From Rhizobacter sp. (GTDB lineage: Bacteria; Pseudomonadota; Gammaproteobacteria; Burkholderiales; Burkholderiaceae_C): a stretch of 42,228 bases of DNA. Of the stretch, positions 8,460 to 16,755 are shown one piece after another. Below the pieces are notes generated by a model. That model had not been told where the DNA came from, did not search any database, and worked only from the letters and a program-made list of their open reading frames with translations. The stretch's first letter is position 1, and each line of letters opens with the position of its first letter. The stretch is from positions 1 to 42,228 of the forward strand of contig JANXWV010000109.1 of the NCBI GenBank assembly GCA_025350965.1, written 5' to 3'. Position numbers and translations under genes: made by a program.

Positions 8460-9390
8460 GCTTGCCACCCCGCCCAGCGCCGCGCGCCGCCTCGACGCCA
8501 CTGCGGTCAGCGCCGCCCTGCACCGCCTCGCGCGTTCGCCACAGCCCCCCTGGCTGCACACTGAAGTGGCGCGCCGGATGGCCGAGCGGCTCGAAGTGAT
8601 CCTGCTGCAACCTGAACTGGTGCTGGATTGGTGGGGTGCGCTCGGCGCCGGTGCAGAACACCTGACACGGCAATACCCGAAGGCACGGCGCATCGTCGTC
8701 GAGCCTGACGCCGAGTGGCTTGCGCGCAGCCTTGAGGCCGCCCACCGGCCCTGGTGGTCGGCCGCCCGCTGGAGCGGTACAGCGCTCGAAGCGGTGGCCG
8801 ACACCAGTGCCTTGCCGCAAGGTGCGCAGCTCGTCTGGGCCAACATGATGCTGCACGCCGTGGTCGACCCGCCAGCCCTGTTCGAGCGCTGGCACGGCTT
8901 GCTCGGCGTCGATGGCTTCGTGATGTTCTCGTGCCTCGGCCCGGGCACGCTGAGGGAACTGCGCGCACTCTATGCCCGGCTCGGCTGGCCCGCGCCGACG
9001 CCGGGCTTCATCGACATGCACGACCTCGGCGACATGCTGGTGCGAACCGGCTTTGCCGACCCGGTGATGGACCAGGAAACGCTGACGCTGCAATGGGCCT
9101 CGCCAGCCGCGCTGCTGGCCGAGTTGCGCGGGCTCGGCGGCAACACCGCGCCCGACCGCGCCCAGGGCCTGCGCACCCCGGGCTGGCGCCAACGCCTGGA
9201 GCGCGAGCTCGCTGCGCTGGCCGGGCCCGACGGCAAGATCGGCCTGAGCTTCGAGGTGGCGTACGGCCATGCCTTCAAGGCCAAACCGAAGCTGCGCGCC
9301 GACGCGCTCGCCACCGTGTCGCTCGCAGACATGCAGTCCATGGTGCGGACAAGCCGCAGTCGAGCGCAGGGGAGCGATCCTCTGCGGTAA
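8458..9390 (+). CDS. BioC-like malonyl-ACP methyltransferase family protein
   Basis: A 310-residue class I methyltransferase homologue resembling betaproteobacterial BioC, which methylates malonyl-ACP to begin pimelate/biotin synthesis. BioC-like segments are visible: MFSCLGPGTLRELRALY, FIDMHDLGDMLVRTGFADPVMDQE and a C-terminal FEVAYGHAFK. However, the SAM-binding loop, normally DxGxGxG, is VLDWWGALGAGAEHL (about residues 53-67) and lacks the usual acidic and glycine spacing. Either SAM binding is altered or the protein has another role. No other bio gene is present. It is divergent from comF with overlapping start codons. Confidence 0.7.
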   Translation: MLATPPSAARRLDATAVSAALHRLARSPQPPWLHTEVARRMAERLEVILLQPELVLDWWGALGAGAEHLTRQYPKARRIVVEPDAEWLARSLEAAHRPWWSAARWSGTALEAVADTSALPQGAQLVWANMMLHAVVDPPALFERWHGLLGVDGFVMFSCLGPGTLRELRALYARLGWPAPTPGFIDMHDLGDMLVRTGFADPVMDQETLTLQWASPAALLAELRGLGGNTAPDRAQGLRTPGWRQRLERELAALAGPDGKIGLSFEVAYGHAFKAKPKLRADALATVSLADMQSMVRTSRSRAQGSDPLR

Positions 9391-9530
9391 ACTCAACGAG
9401 TCGGGTTTACCCAAGCCTGCCTGTGATGTCGGCTCGCGAACAGCTTGCCCTCCGGCACCGGCGCGACAACATTTCCGTGCTGCCCGTCCGGCAGCCGTTT
9501 CAGGCACCAGCTCCAACCGATCAGCGCGGC

Positions 9531-10088
9531 ATGTCAGCATCCCTTTCGCACCCTTCACTCGCTGGCGCGGCGGCACCTGCGGCTCTGCGCTTTGGTGTCG
9601 AAACTTCGGGTGCGGATCGGTCCATGACCTGGCAGCTCAAGCGCAACTGCTCGGCAACACCGCAGCAGATGCTCGGCTTCTACGCTTCGCTCTCCGTGCT
9701 CTCGCTGGTCATCGGTACGTTCTTCTGGGTCCAGGGCGCCACGTTCATCATGCCCTTTGCCTGGCTTGAACTGACTGCCGTTGCGGTGGCGCTGTTGCTC
9801 TACGCGCGCCATGCGACTGATCGCGAAACCATCTGCCTGCAGCGTGGGAGCCTCGTTGTCGAGCACATATCCGGCCGCGTCACCGAGCGAGTGGAATTCG
9901 CGCCGTCCTGGGTGCGGGTCGAACCGGCGCATGGCGCGCGGTCTCTCGTCGAACTGTCAGGCCAGGGCCAGCGTATCTGTGTGGGCCGGTTCGTGCGCCC
10001 CGAACTCCGCCGTCAACTGGCCGATGAATTGAGGTGGGCGCTGCGCCGCTGGCAAAGCGATGCACCGCGTGAAAAATATGAAAACTGA
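9531..10088 (+). CDS. DUF2244 membrane protein upstream of coxB
   Basis: A 185-residue protein from the ATG at 9531. The conserved part begins at TWQLKRNCSATPQQMLGFY, followed by two closely spaced membrane helices (LSVLSLVIGTFFWVQG and the AWLELTAVAVALLLYA region) and a cytosolic C-terminal half with WVRVE and ICVGRFVRPELRRQLADELRWAL. This is the DUF2244 layout, commonly found just before cytochrome oxidase genes. Role unknown; position suggests oxidase biogenesis. Start is uncertain: ATGs at 9426 and 9624 are in frame and none has a strong SD. The stop is 10 bases before the chosen coxB start. Confidence 0.8.
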   Translation: MSASLSHPSLAGAAAPAALRFGVETSGADRSMTWQLKRNCSATPQQMLGFYASLSVLSLVIGTFFWVQGATFIMPFAWLELTAVAVALLLYARHATDRETICLQRGSLVVEHISGRVTERVEFAPSWVRVEPAHGARSLVELSGQGQRICVGRFVRPELRRQLADELRWALRRWQSDAPREKYEN

Positions 10089-10098
10089 AGTGGCAACC

Positions 10099-11286
10099 AT
10101 GAAGAAGATGAAGGCAGTCATTTGTAGCGGCTGGCGCGGCCTGGGGCAGTGGAGCCTGGGGTTTGGCGCACTGCTCGCAACGCATGCCGCCATGGCCGTG
10201 AACGACCTGCCGGGCGGCCCGGCCGTGAACCAGCTTGACTTGCACTTGCCGGTCACGCGCATCGCGGCCGACCAGCGCTGGCTGCACTACTTCATGCTGG
10301 TGATCTGCACGATCATCTTCCTCGCCGTGTTCGGCGTGATGTTCTATTCGATCTTCAAGCACCGCAAGTCGAAGGGCGCAAAGTCGGCCAACTTTCACGA
10401 GAGCGTGAAGGTCGAGATCGCGTGGACCATCGTGCCGTTCGTCATCGTCATTCTCATGGCGTTGCCCGCGACCAAAACCGTCGTGGCGATGAAAGACACG
10501 AGCGCGTCTGACCTGACCATCAAGGTGACTGGCAGCCAGTGGAAGTGGAGCTACGACTACCTGACGGGCGAGGGTGCCGGCATCGGTTTCGTTTCCACCA
10601 TCGATGCGAGCCAGCGCGAAGACTCCAGCTCCGGCCGCCCACAGGTCGCCGACGACTACCTGCTCAAGGTCGATAACGCGCTCGTCGTGCCGGTCGACAA
10701 GAAGGTGCGCATCATCACGACCGCGAGCGACGTGATTCATGCGTTCTACGTCCCCTCGCTTGGGGTGCAGCAGAGCGCCATCCCCGGCTTCGTGCGTGAC
10801 ACTTGGTTCCGCGCAGAGAAGGTCGGCACCTACTACGGCCAGTGTTCGCAGCTGTGCGGCAAAGAGCACTCTTACATGCCGATCCAGGTCCAGGTGCTGT
10901 CCCAGGCCGACTACGCAGCTTGGGTCAATGTCAAGCAAAAGCAGGCCGCAGCGCTGGCGGACGATCCTGCCAAGGTCTGGGTCTTGCCTGACCTGATCGC
11001 CCGCGGCGAAAAGGTCTACGCCAGCAATTGCGCGGCTTGCCACCAGGCCAACGGCAAGGGCGGGGGGCCGATCAAACCGCTTGATGGCGCAGCCGTGGTG
11101 CTCGACACGGACGTGGGCAAGCAAATACACGTTCTACTGAACGGGCAGAACAACGGCGCGATGCCGTCGTGGAAGCAACTCACAGACACTGAGCTCGCTG
11201 CGGTGATCACCTACACCAAGAACAACTGGTCGAACAAGACGGGCCAGCTGGTGCAACCGGCCGATGTTGTCGCTGCCCGCAAGTAA
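10099..11286 (+). CDS. coxB: Cytochrome c oxidase subunit II with fused cytochrome c domain
   Basis: Accepts electrons from cytochrome c at the binuclear CuA centre. The 395-residue protein has a signal segment ending near THAAMA, two membrane helices (about 62-84 and 107-125), a cupredoxin domain with CuA ligands H214, C249, C253, H257 and M260 (the CSQLCGKEHSYM loop), and a C-terminal cytochrome c domain with CAACH (C311, C314, H315) and probable axial Met355 (GAMPSW). This is the caa3-like fused form. The start at 10099 is chosen for GAAG eight bases upstream and the signal peptide; ATGs at 10060 and 10078 overlap the DUF2244 gene. Confidence 0.97.
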   Translation: MKKMKAVICSGWRGLGQWSLGFGALLATHAAMAVNDLPGGPAVNQLDLHLPVTRIAADQRWLHYFMLVICTIIFLAVFGVMFYSIFKHRKSKGAKSANFHESVKVEIAWTIVPFVIVILMALPATKTVVAMKDTSASDLTIKVTGSQWKWSYDYLTGEGAGIGFVSTIDASQREDSSSGRPQVADDYLLKVDNALVVPVDKKVRIITTASDVIHAFYVPSLGVQQSAIPGFVRDTWFRAEKVGTYYGQCSQLCGKEHSYMPIQVQVLSQADYAAWVNVKQKQAAALADDPAKVWVLPDLIARGEKVYASNCAACHQANGKGGGPIKPLDGAAVVLDTDVGKQIHVLLNGQNNGAMPSWKQLTDTELAAVITYTKNNWSNKTGQLVQPADVVAARK

Positions 11287-11319
11287 TCAAATTCTTTCGT
11301 ACGGAACACAGGAATTGCC

Positions 11320-12948
11320 ATGAGCGCAGTCATCGATCACCCCGGCCACGGCCACCAAGTACACGACGATCACGCCCACGGCGCGCCGCATGGGTGGCGC
11401 CGCTGGTTGTACGCGACAAACCACAAGGACATCGGCACGATGTACCTGTTGTTCTCGTTCACGATGTTCATCATCGGCGGCGTCTTGGCCCTGATCATCC
11501 GTGCAGAACTTTTTCAGCCCGGGCTGCAGTTCGTGAACCCGCAGATGTTCAACCAGCTCACCACGATGCACGGCCTGATCATGGTGTTCGGCGCCATCAT
11601 GCCGGCGTTCGTAGGTTTCGCGAACTGGATGATTCCGTTGCAGATCGGTGCGGCCGACATGGCGTTCGCGCGCATGAACAACTTCAGCTTCTGGCTGCTG
11701 ATCCCGGCGGCGATCATGATCGTGGGGTCTTTCTTCATGCCGGGGGGCGCGCCCGCCGCAGGCTGGACGCTCTACGCACCTCTGACGCTGCAGATGGGGC
11801 CTTCGATGGACGCCGGCATCTTCGCGCTGCACATCCTTGGAGCGAGCTCAATCATGGGCTCCATCAACATCGTCGTCACCATCCTCAACATGCGCGCCCC
11901 GGGCATGACGCTGATGAAGATGCCGCTGTTCTGCTGGACTTGGCTGATCACAGCCTATCTGTTGATCGCTGTGATGCCGGTTCTGGCCGGCGCCATCACG
12001 ATGACGCTGACCGACCGCCACTTCGGCACACATTTCTTCAACCCCGCCGGCGGCGGCGACCCGGTGATGTACCAGCACATCTTCTGGTTCTTCGGCCACC
12101 CCGAGGTCTACATCATGATCTTGCCGGCCTTCGGCATCGTGAGCGCCATCATCCCGGCGTTCGCGCGCAAGCGCCTCTTCGGCTACACCTCGATGGTGTA
12201 CGCCACGGCATCGATTGCGATCCTGTCGTTCATCGTCTGGGCGCACCACATGTTCACTTCGGGCATGCCGGTCACCGGTCAGCTGTTTTTCATGTATGCA
12301 ACCATGCTGATCGCGGTGCCCACGGGCGTGAAGATCTTCAACTGGATCGCAACCATGTGGCGCGGTTCGATGACCTTCGAGACGCCGATGTTGTTCGCGG
12401 TCGGCTTCATCTTCGTGTTCACGATGGGCGGCTTCACCGGCCTGATCCTTGCGATGGCGCCGGTCGACATCCAACTGCACGACACCTACTATGTCGTCGC
12501 GCACTTCCACTACGTGCTCGTGGCGGGCTCGCTCTACGCGATGTTCGGTGGTTTCTATTACTGGGCGCCGAAGTGGACAGGCGTGATGTATTCCGAGACG
12601 CGCGGCAAGATCCACTTCTGGGCCTCGCTGATCTTCTTCAACATCACGTTTTTTCCGATGCACTTCCTCGGCCTCGCCGGCATGCCGCGCCGCTATGCCG
12701 ACTACCCGATGCAGTTCACCGACTTCAACATGATCGCCACTGTGGGCGCATTCGGCTTCGGTTTGTCGCAGGTCTACTTCTTCTTCTTCGTCGTGTTGCC
12801 GGTGATGCGCGGCAAGGGCGAGCCAGCGCCGCAGCAGCCGTGGGAAGGCGCGGAGGGCCTGGAGTGGGAAGTGCCGTCACCGGCGCCTTTTCATACCTTC
12901 GAGACGCCGCCGAAGCTGAACCTCGCTGCAACGAAGATCGTCGGTTGA
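11320..12948 (+). CDS. coxA: Cytochrome c oxidase subunit I
   Basis: Catalytic subunit of the aa3-type heme-copper oxidase, carrying heme a, heme a3 and CuB and pumping protons. The 542-residue, 12-helix protein shows TTMHGLIM (heme a ligand His), the [18 protein letters not shown] motif (CuB His, proton-channel Glu and the His-Tyr pair), [12 protein letters not shown] (CuB histidines) and [20 protein letters not shown] (heme a3 and heme a ligands). The HPEVY form indicates the A1 family. The first 27 residues are His-rich. AGGAATTGCC before the ATG is a good SD. It follows coxB after 33 bases. Confidence 0.98.
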   Translation: MSAVIDHPGHGHQVHDDHAHGAPHGWRRWLYATNHKDIGTMYLLFSFTMFIIGGVLALIIRAELFQPGLQFVNPQMFNQLTTMHGLIMVFGAIMPAFVGFANWMIPLQIGAADMAFARMNNFSFWLLIPAAIMIVGSFFMPGGAPAAGWTLYAPLTLQMGPSMDAGIFALHILGASSIMGSINIVVTILNMRAPGMTLMKMPLFCWTWLITAYLLIAVMPVLAGAITMTLTDRHFGTHFFNPAGGGDPVMYQHIFWFFGHPEVYIMILPAFGIVSAIIPAFARKRLFGYTSMVYATASIAILSFIVWAHHMFTSGMPVTGQLFFMYATMLIAVPTGVKIFNWIATMWRGSMTFETPMLFAVGFIFVFTMGGFTGLILAMAPVDIQLHDTYYVVAHFHYVLVAGSLYAMFGGFYYWAPKWTGVMYSETRGKIHFWASLIFFNITFFPMHFLGLAGMPRRYADYPMQFTDFNMIATVGAFGFGLSQVYFFFFVVLPVMRGKGEPAPQQPWEGAEGLEWEVPSPAPFHTFETPPKLNLAATKIVG

Positions 12949-12970
12949 GCGCGTCGGGAAAACACGTTCC

Positions 12971-13084
12971 ATGACGCCCGAGCAACAGAAGAAGGCGAAC
13001 CTGCGGTTTGCGCTGATCCTGGCGTCGATCGCCGTCGCCATCTTCGTCGGCTTCATCTTCAAGAGCGCCGTGCTCGGCCCCTGA
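12971..13084 (+). CDS. Cytochrome oxidase small assembly protein (37 aa)
   Basis: A very short gene encoding 37 residues: a charged start MTPEQQKKANLR, one membrane helix (about 12-30, rich in Ile, Ala, Val and Phe) and a short C-terminus KSAVLGP. It fits exactly between coxA (22 bases upstream) and ctaG (13 bases downstream), where small single-helix proteins annotated as cytochrome oxidase small assembly proteins occur in Burkholderiales. A GGGAA lies about 14 bases before the ATG. Its mechanism is unknown; the location suggests help in cofactor insertion or subunit I stability. Confidence 0.82.
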   Translation: MTPEQQKKANLRFALILASIAVAIFVGFIFKSAVLGP

Positions 13085-13097
13085 GCAAGTCGGTGCG

Positions 13098-13727
13098 ATG
13101 GCGAGTTCCACGAAAATGACTCCGACCGGTGCGCTTGTGCGCGACAACTGGCGCATGGTCGGCAAGCTCTCGGTCATCACTGCCTTGATGTTCGGCTTCG
13201 GCTATGCGTTGGTGCCGATTTACAGGAGCATCTGCGACGCGCTGGGGATCAACGTGTTGTCGCTCGCCGAGCTCGGCGTTCAGGGTGGCTCACGCACCGG
13301 ATACAAGAGCACTCAGGTCGACCTGAGCCGCGCCATCACCATCGAGTTCGACGCCAATTCGCGCGGCCCGTGGGAGTTCAAGCCCGCCATGCGCTCGGTC
13401 GTCGTGCACCCGGGCGAGCTGACGACCGTGATGTACGAGTTCCGCAACACGCAAAACCGTACGATGGCTGCGCAGGCCATTCCGAGCTACGCGCCCATGC
13501 AGGCGATGCCGTACTTCAACAAGCTCGAGTGCTTCTGCTTCAACGAGTACACGCTGAAGCCGGGTGAAGCCAAGCAGTGGCCGGTGGTGTTCGTGATCGA
13601 CCCGAAGCTGTCGAAAGACGTGAAGACCATCACCTTGTCGTACACGTTCTTCGAGGTCGGAGGCAAGGTGCCGCCCGAGCCGGCGGGCAGGTCGGCTGCG
13701 GTGAATGCGTTGGGGCCGAAGTCATGA
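13098..13727 (+). CDS. ctaG: Cytochrome c oxidase assembly protein CtaG/Cox11
   Basis: Periplasm-facing copper chaperone that delivers copper to CuB of subunit I. The 209-residue protein has an N-terminal membrane anchor (about 22-42), a beta-rich domain, and the copper-binding motif CFCFNEYTL (C145, C147). Family segments also include GGSRTGYKSTQVDLSRAITIEF split around residues 64-84, YAPMQAMPYFNKLE and LSYTFFEV. Its stop overlaps the start of the next gene (ATGA), placing it in the cox operon. Confidence 0.96.
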   Translation: MASSTKMTPTGALVRDNWRMVGKLSVITALMFGFGYALVPIYRSICDALGINVLSLAELGVQGGSRTGYKSTQVDLSRAITIEFDANSRGPWEFKPAMRSVVVHPGELTTVMYEFRNTQNRTMAAQAIPSYAPMQAMPYFNKLECFCFNEYTLKPGEAKQWPVVFVIDPKLSKDVKTITLSYTFFEVGGKVPPEPAGRSAAVNALGPKS

Positions 13728-13969
13728 GCGGCGATGGAAGGGGCAGCGGCCTGCGAGAAGCGGCCCAGCGCAAGGGCTCGTTCGCGCAGACCCTGCGTGC
13801 GGTCGCGTGGTCGTTCTTCGGCGTGCGCAAGGGCAGCGAGTACGAAAAAGACGTGAGCCAACTCAACCCGGTGCACGTGGTTATTGCCGGGGTGATTGGC
13901 GCGGCCCTTTTCATCATCGTGCTGTTGTTGCTCGTGAACTGGGTGCTCGCTACCGGAGTGGCGAAGTGA
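13724..13969 (+). CDS. DUF2970 small membrane protein
   Basis: An 81-residue protein with a polar N-terminus, the conserved core TLRAVAWSFFGVRKGSEYEKD and one C-terminal membrane helix (about 53-76, VVIAGVIGAALFIIVLLLLV). This is the DUF2970 pattern, a family often encoded between ctaG and subunit III in betaproteobacteria. Function unknown. The ATG overlaps the ctaG stop by four bases, implying translational coupling and a role linked to the oxidase. Confidence 0.85.
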   Translation: MSGDGRGSGLREAAQRKGSFAQTLRAVAWSFFGVRKGSEYEKDVSQLNPVHVVIAGVIGAALFIIVLLLLVNWVLATGVAK

Positions 13970-14038
13970 GTGAACTTTCCGCATTGCGCTTGGCGATGCA
14001 ATGATCAGATTCGACAGATTCAGGGACTAGGAGAAAAC

Positions 14039-14923
14039 ATGTCGGCAGCGACGCCCCACGGGGCACAACCGTATTACTTCGTACCGGCGCCTTCGCGCTT
14101 TCCGGTTCTCACGGCGCTCGGCCTGCTGTTGGTGATCTTCGGCGCGGGCCAGTGGGTCAACGGCCACGCCTGGGGCGCCTATGTGCTGCTCGCCGGCTTT
14201 GCGCTGTTCGTGTTCATCCTGCAGCAGTGGTTCCGAGCCGCCATCGGCGAGAGCGAAGGCGGCCTGTACAGCGACCGCATCGACGTGTCGTTCCGCTGGA
14301 GCATGAGCTGGTTCATCTTCTCCGAAGTGATGTTCTTCGGTGCCTTCTTCGGCGCGCTTTTCTGGACCCGCGTGCACGCATTGCCGAACCTCGGCAGCCT
14401 GGAGAACGCGGTGCTCTGGCCCGACTTCAAGGCCGTGTGGCCGAGTTCGGGCGTGGGCATCACGGGCTCACCTGCGAACATCGTCGAACCGTTCACCACG
14501 ATGGGACCGTGGCCGATCCCGACCATCAACACGTTGCTGCTGCTGAGTTCGGGCGTCACGCTGACCATTGCGCACCACGCATTGATCGCAGGTCGCCGCG
14601 CCAAGACCATCGGCTTCATGTGGCTGACAGTGGTGCTGGGCGCCACCTTCCTCGGCTTCCAGGGATATGAATACGCTCACGCCTACAGCGAGCTGAACCT
14701 GAAGCTGAGTTCGGGTGCGTATGGTTCCACGTTCTACATGCTGACCGGCTTCCACGGCTTCCACGTGTTCATCGGCACGCTGATGCTGCTGTTCATCACG
14801 ATCCGCCTGATGAAGGGCCACTTCACGCCGCAGCGCCACTTCGGCTTCGAAGGGGCAGCCTGGTACTGGCACTTCGTGGACGTGGTTTGGCTCGGCCTGT
14901 ACATCGTGGTGTACTGGCTCTAG
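14039..14923 (+). CDS. coxC: Cytochrome c oxidase subunit III
   Basis: The 294-residue, seven-helix subunit that stabilises the oxidase core. Family segments are HGAQPYYFVPAPSRFPV at the start, SWFIFSEVMFFGAFFGALFW, EPFTTMGPWPIPTINTLLLL, LTGFHGFHVFIGTLMLL and the terminal WYWHFVDVVWLGLYIVVYWL. The ATG at 14039 has GGAG nine bases upstream, which decides it over an upstream in-frame codon at 13970. About 69 bases separate it from the DUF2970 gene. Confidence 0.98.
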   Translation: MSAATPHGAQPYYFVPAPSRFPVLTALGLLLVIFGAGQWVNGHAWGAYVLLAGFALFVFILQQWFRAAIGESEGGLYSDRIDVSFRWSMSWFIFSEVMFFGAFFGALFWTRVHALPNLGSLENAVLWPDFKAVWPSSGVGITGSPANIVEPFTTMGPWPIPTINTLLLLSSGVTLTIAHHALIAGRRAKTIGFMWLTVVLGATFLGFQGYEYAHAYSELNLKLSSGAYGSTFYMLTGFHGFHVFIGTLMLLFITIRLMKGHFTPQRHFGFEGAAWYWHFVDVVWLGLYIVVYWL

Positions 14924-14931
14924 TCAGCCCC

Positions 14932-14955
14932 TCGGCCGACGCGTACGTCGGCCGA
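14932..14955. terminator. Perfect 10-bp hairpin between convergent coxC and DUF2909 genes
   Basis: TCGGCCGACG-CGTA-CGTCGGCCGA: a perfect 10-bp stem with a 4-base loop, starting 9 bases after the coxC stop. No T-tract follows, so it is not a textbook intrinsic terminator; it may block RNA decay or act with Rho. The rest of 14924-15039 holds no other signal I can name. Confidence 0.5.
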
Positions 14956-15039
14956 TGCGCCCCGGGGGGATGCGGGCCGGTGCGGTTCACAGGGTGGGCC
15001 TCTTCATCGCCGATAGAGCGGCCCAGCGCTCGGCCCGAT

Positions 15040-15261
15040 TCACTTGCCCAGCGGTATGCCTGTGGGCTGAATCCAGCCCGCCCAGTAACTGATCAGGATG
15101 CAGGCGAACAGCGTGATCGACAGCGCCACCCGCAGCGCCAGCGCACGCATCATGTTGCTGGTCTTGGGTTTGCCGTTGCGGCCGTCTTTCATCATGAAGA
15201 CACCGGCCATGGCGAGCGCTCCGATGATGCCGACGAAGGCGAAAGCGATGATGAATTTCAT
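15040..15261 (-). CDS. DUF2909 twin-transmembrane protein
   Basis: A 73-residue protein with two membrane helices (about 3-24 and 43-63) joined by a basic loop KDGRNGKPKTSNMMRALALR. This matches DUF2909 (twin transmembrane protein), found in cytochrome oxidase loci. It is the only minus-strand gene inside the cox cluster, convergent to coxC and divergent from surf1 (41 bases). Function unknown. Confidence 0.8.
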   Translation of the reverse strand: MKFIIAFAFVGIIGALAMAGVFMMKDGRNGKPKTSNMMRALALRVALSITLFACILISYWAGWIQPTGIPLGK

Positions 15262-15302
15262 GCGGCCTGATTATCGGCTTCGTACCCGCGCGGTGCCCAC
15301 GC

Positions 15303-16052
15303 ATGCCCTTGAGTAACTCGGCGCGCACTGTCGTCGTGGCGGTGGCGGCCGCGCTTGGCGTGGGGGCCACCGCCAACCTGGGCGCGTGGCAGTTGCGCCG
15401 TGCCGCACAGAAGCTTGCGCTCCAGGAGTCGCTCGACACGCGCGCACGCCTGCCCGAACTGGGCGCGGCTGAACTGGCGCGAGACGCTGCCGACGCGCAG
15501 GCCCAGCACTTCCGGCCGGTGCGCCTGCGTGGCACATGGGTCGAGCGCAGAACGGTGGTGCTCGAGAACCGGCCGATGAACGGCCGCGTCGGCTTCTACG
15601 TGGTGACGCCGCTGCAGCTCGACGGCCGGGCGGAAGCCGTGCTGGTGCAGCGTGGCTGGGTCGGGCGCAACCTGCTCGACCGAACCTTGCTGCCCCCACT
15701 CGACACGCCGCGTGGCAGCGTCGAGGTCATCGGCCACATCGCCCCGCCGCCCGCACGGCTCTATGACTTCGCGGGTGCCGCGAGCGGCGTGATCCGGCAA
15801 AATCTTGATCTCGTCGGGTTCGCCGTCGAGTCGGGGCTGGCACTCGCCCCGTTGTCGGTCCAGCAGGCCGATTCGCCTGCCACCGCAGGCGACGGCCTGT
15901 TGCGCCAATGGCCGCGCCCGGCGGTGGATGTTCAAAAGCACTATGGCTATGCGTTCCAGTGGTTCGCCCTGTGTGCGCTGATGGCAGGTCTGTATGTCTG
16001 GTTCCAACTCGTCCGCCCCCGCCTCATCGAGCAACGCCAGCGCCGCAGCTGA
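15303..16052 (+). CDS. SURF1-family oxidase assembly protein
   Basis: A 249-residue SURF1/Shy1 homologue that assists heme a insertion into subunit I. It has the expected two helices (about 9-27 and 215-232) flanking a periplasmic domain. Family motifs are GAWQLRRAAQK (usually WQ-x-x-R), FRPVRLRGTW, LENRPMNGRVGFYVVTPLQL, VLVQRGWV and the C-terminal HYGYAFQWFALCALMAGLYVWF. The next ORF starts inside its last 59 bases. Confidence 0.94.
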   Translation: MPLSNSARTVVVAVAAALGVGATANLGAWQLRRAAQKLALQESLDTRARLPELGAAELARDAADAQAQHFRPVRLRGTWVERRTVVLENRPMNGRVGFYVVTPLQLDGRAEAVLVQRGWVGRNLLDRTLLPPLDTPRGSVEVIGHIAPPPARLYDFAGAASGVIRQNLDLVGFAVESGLALAPLSVQQADSPATAGDGLLRQWPRPAVDVQKHYGYAFQWFALCALMAGLYVWFQLVRPRLIEQRQRRS

Positions 16053-16719
16053 TGCGTTGGCGCCGCTGAGTTTCACCGTGCACTCGATGCCCGCGCCTGC
16101 GCTCGCCGACGAACAGCGCCGCACGGCGAGTGGCCGGCTGAAGATGCTGCTGGTGCTTCTGGTCTGCGCGGCGCCCGTGGTGGCTTCGTACCTCACGTAC
16201 TTCGTGATCCGGCCCGAGGGCCGCACCAACTACAGCGAGTTGATGGCGCCACTGCGGCCGATTCCCCCCGACCTGCCACTCACCGACTTGCAAGGCAGCC
16301 CGGTTCGCGCCGACACCCTGAAAGGCCAGTGGTTGCTCGTCGTCGTGTCGGGAGGCGCGTGCGACGCCACCTGCGAACGCCACCTGTGGTTGCAACGGCA
16401 GCTGCGCGAAACCCTCGGCCGCGAGAAAGACCGGCTCGACAAGGTCTGGCTGATCAACGACGCCGCCACGCCACGTGCGCAGACGCTGGACGCGATCAGC
16501 ACCCCTACGCAGGCGACGGTGCTTCGCGTCCCGCCGGCAGCGCTGGCGGCGTGGTTGCAGCCCGCCAAGGGCCAGGCCATCAGCGATCACCTGTACATCA
16601 TCGACCCGCTCGGCAACTGGATGATGCGCGTGCCGCCGGCAGCGGAGCCGGCGAAGTTGAAGCGCGATGTCGAGAAGCTGCTGCGCGCATCGGCTGGCTG
16701 GGACAAGCCCGGCCGCTGA
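15994..16719 (+). CDS. Membrane-anchored Sco/thioredoxin-like protein in the oxidase cluster
   Basis: A 241-residue protein of a family often called hypothetical transmembrane or mis-called oxidase subunit. One helix lies at about 50-72. A thioredoxin-like domain follows with LPLTDLQGSPVRADTLKGQWLLVVV, then GACDATCERHLW, where C123 and C127 form a CxxxC, and SDHLYIIDPLGNWMM with H199. Sco copper chaperones have CxxxC plus a distal His before YILD, so the resemblance is clear though overall divergent. ATG at 15994 overlaps surf1 by 59 bases; the overlapped N-terminus is Ser/Ala-rich. A GTG at 16078 or ATG at 16087 is possible, but would drop the conserved-looking LSFTVHSM segment. A copper or thiol redox role is inferred. 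Confidence 0.75.
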   Translation: MSGSNSSAPASSSNASAAADALAPLSFTVHSMPAPALADEQRRTASGRLKMLLVLLVCAAPVVASYLTYFVIRPEGRTNYSELMAPLRPIPPDLPLTDLQGSPVRADTLKGQWLLVVVSGGACDATCERHLWLQRQLRETLGREKDRLDKVWLINDAATPRAQTLDAISTPTQATVLRVPPAALAAWLQPAKGQAISDHLYIIDPLGNWMMRVPPAAEPAKLKRDVEKLLRASAGWDKPGR

Positions 16720-16755
16720 GCGGCCTGGGCCGATGACACCAACCGCGCCCACACC

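Noticed and set aside
8440-9576. Minus-strand frame antisense to the bioC-like gene
   Set aside because: No domain, composition of a shadow frame, and conflicts with the BioC-like segments on the plus strand.
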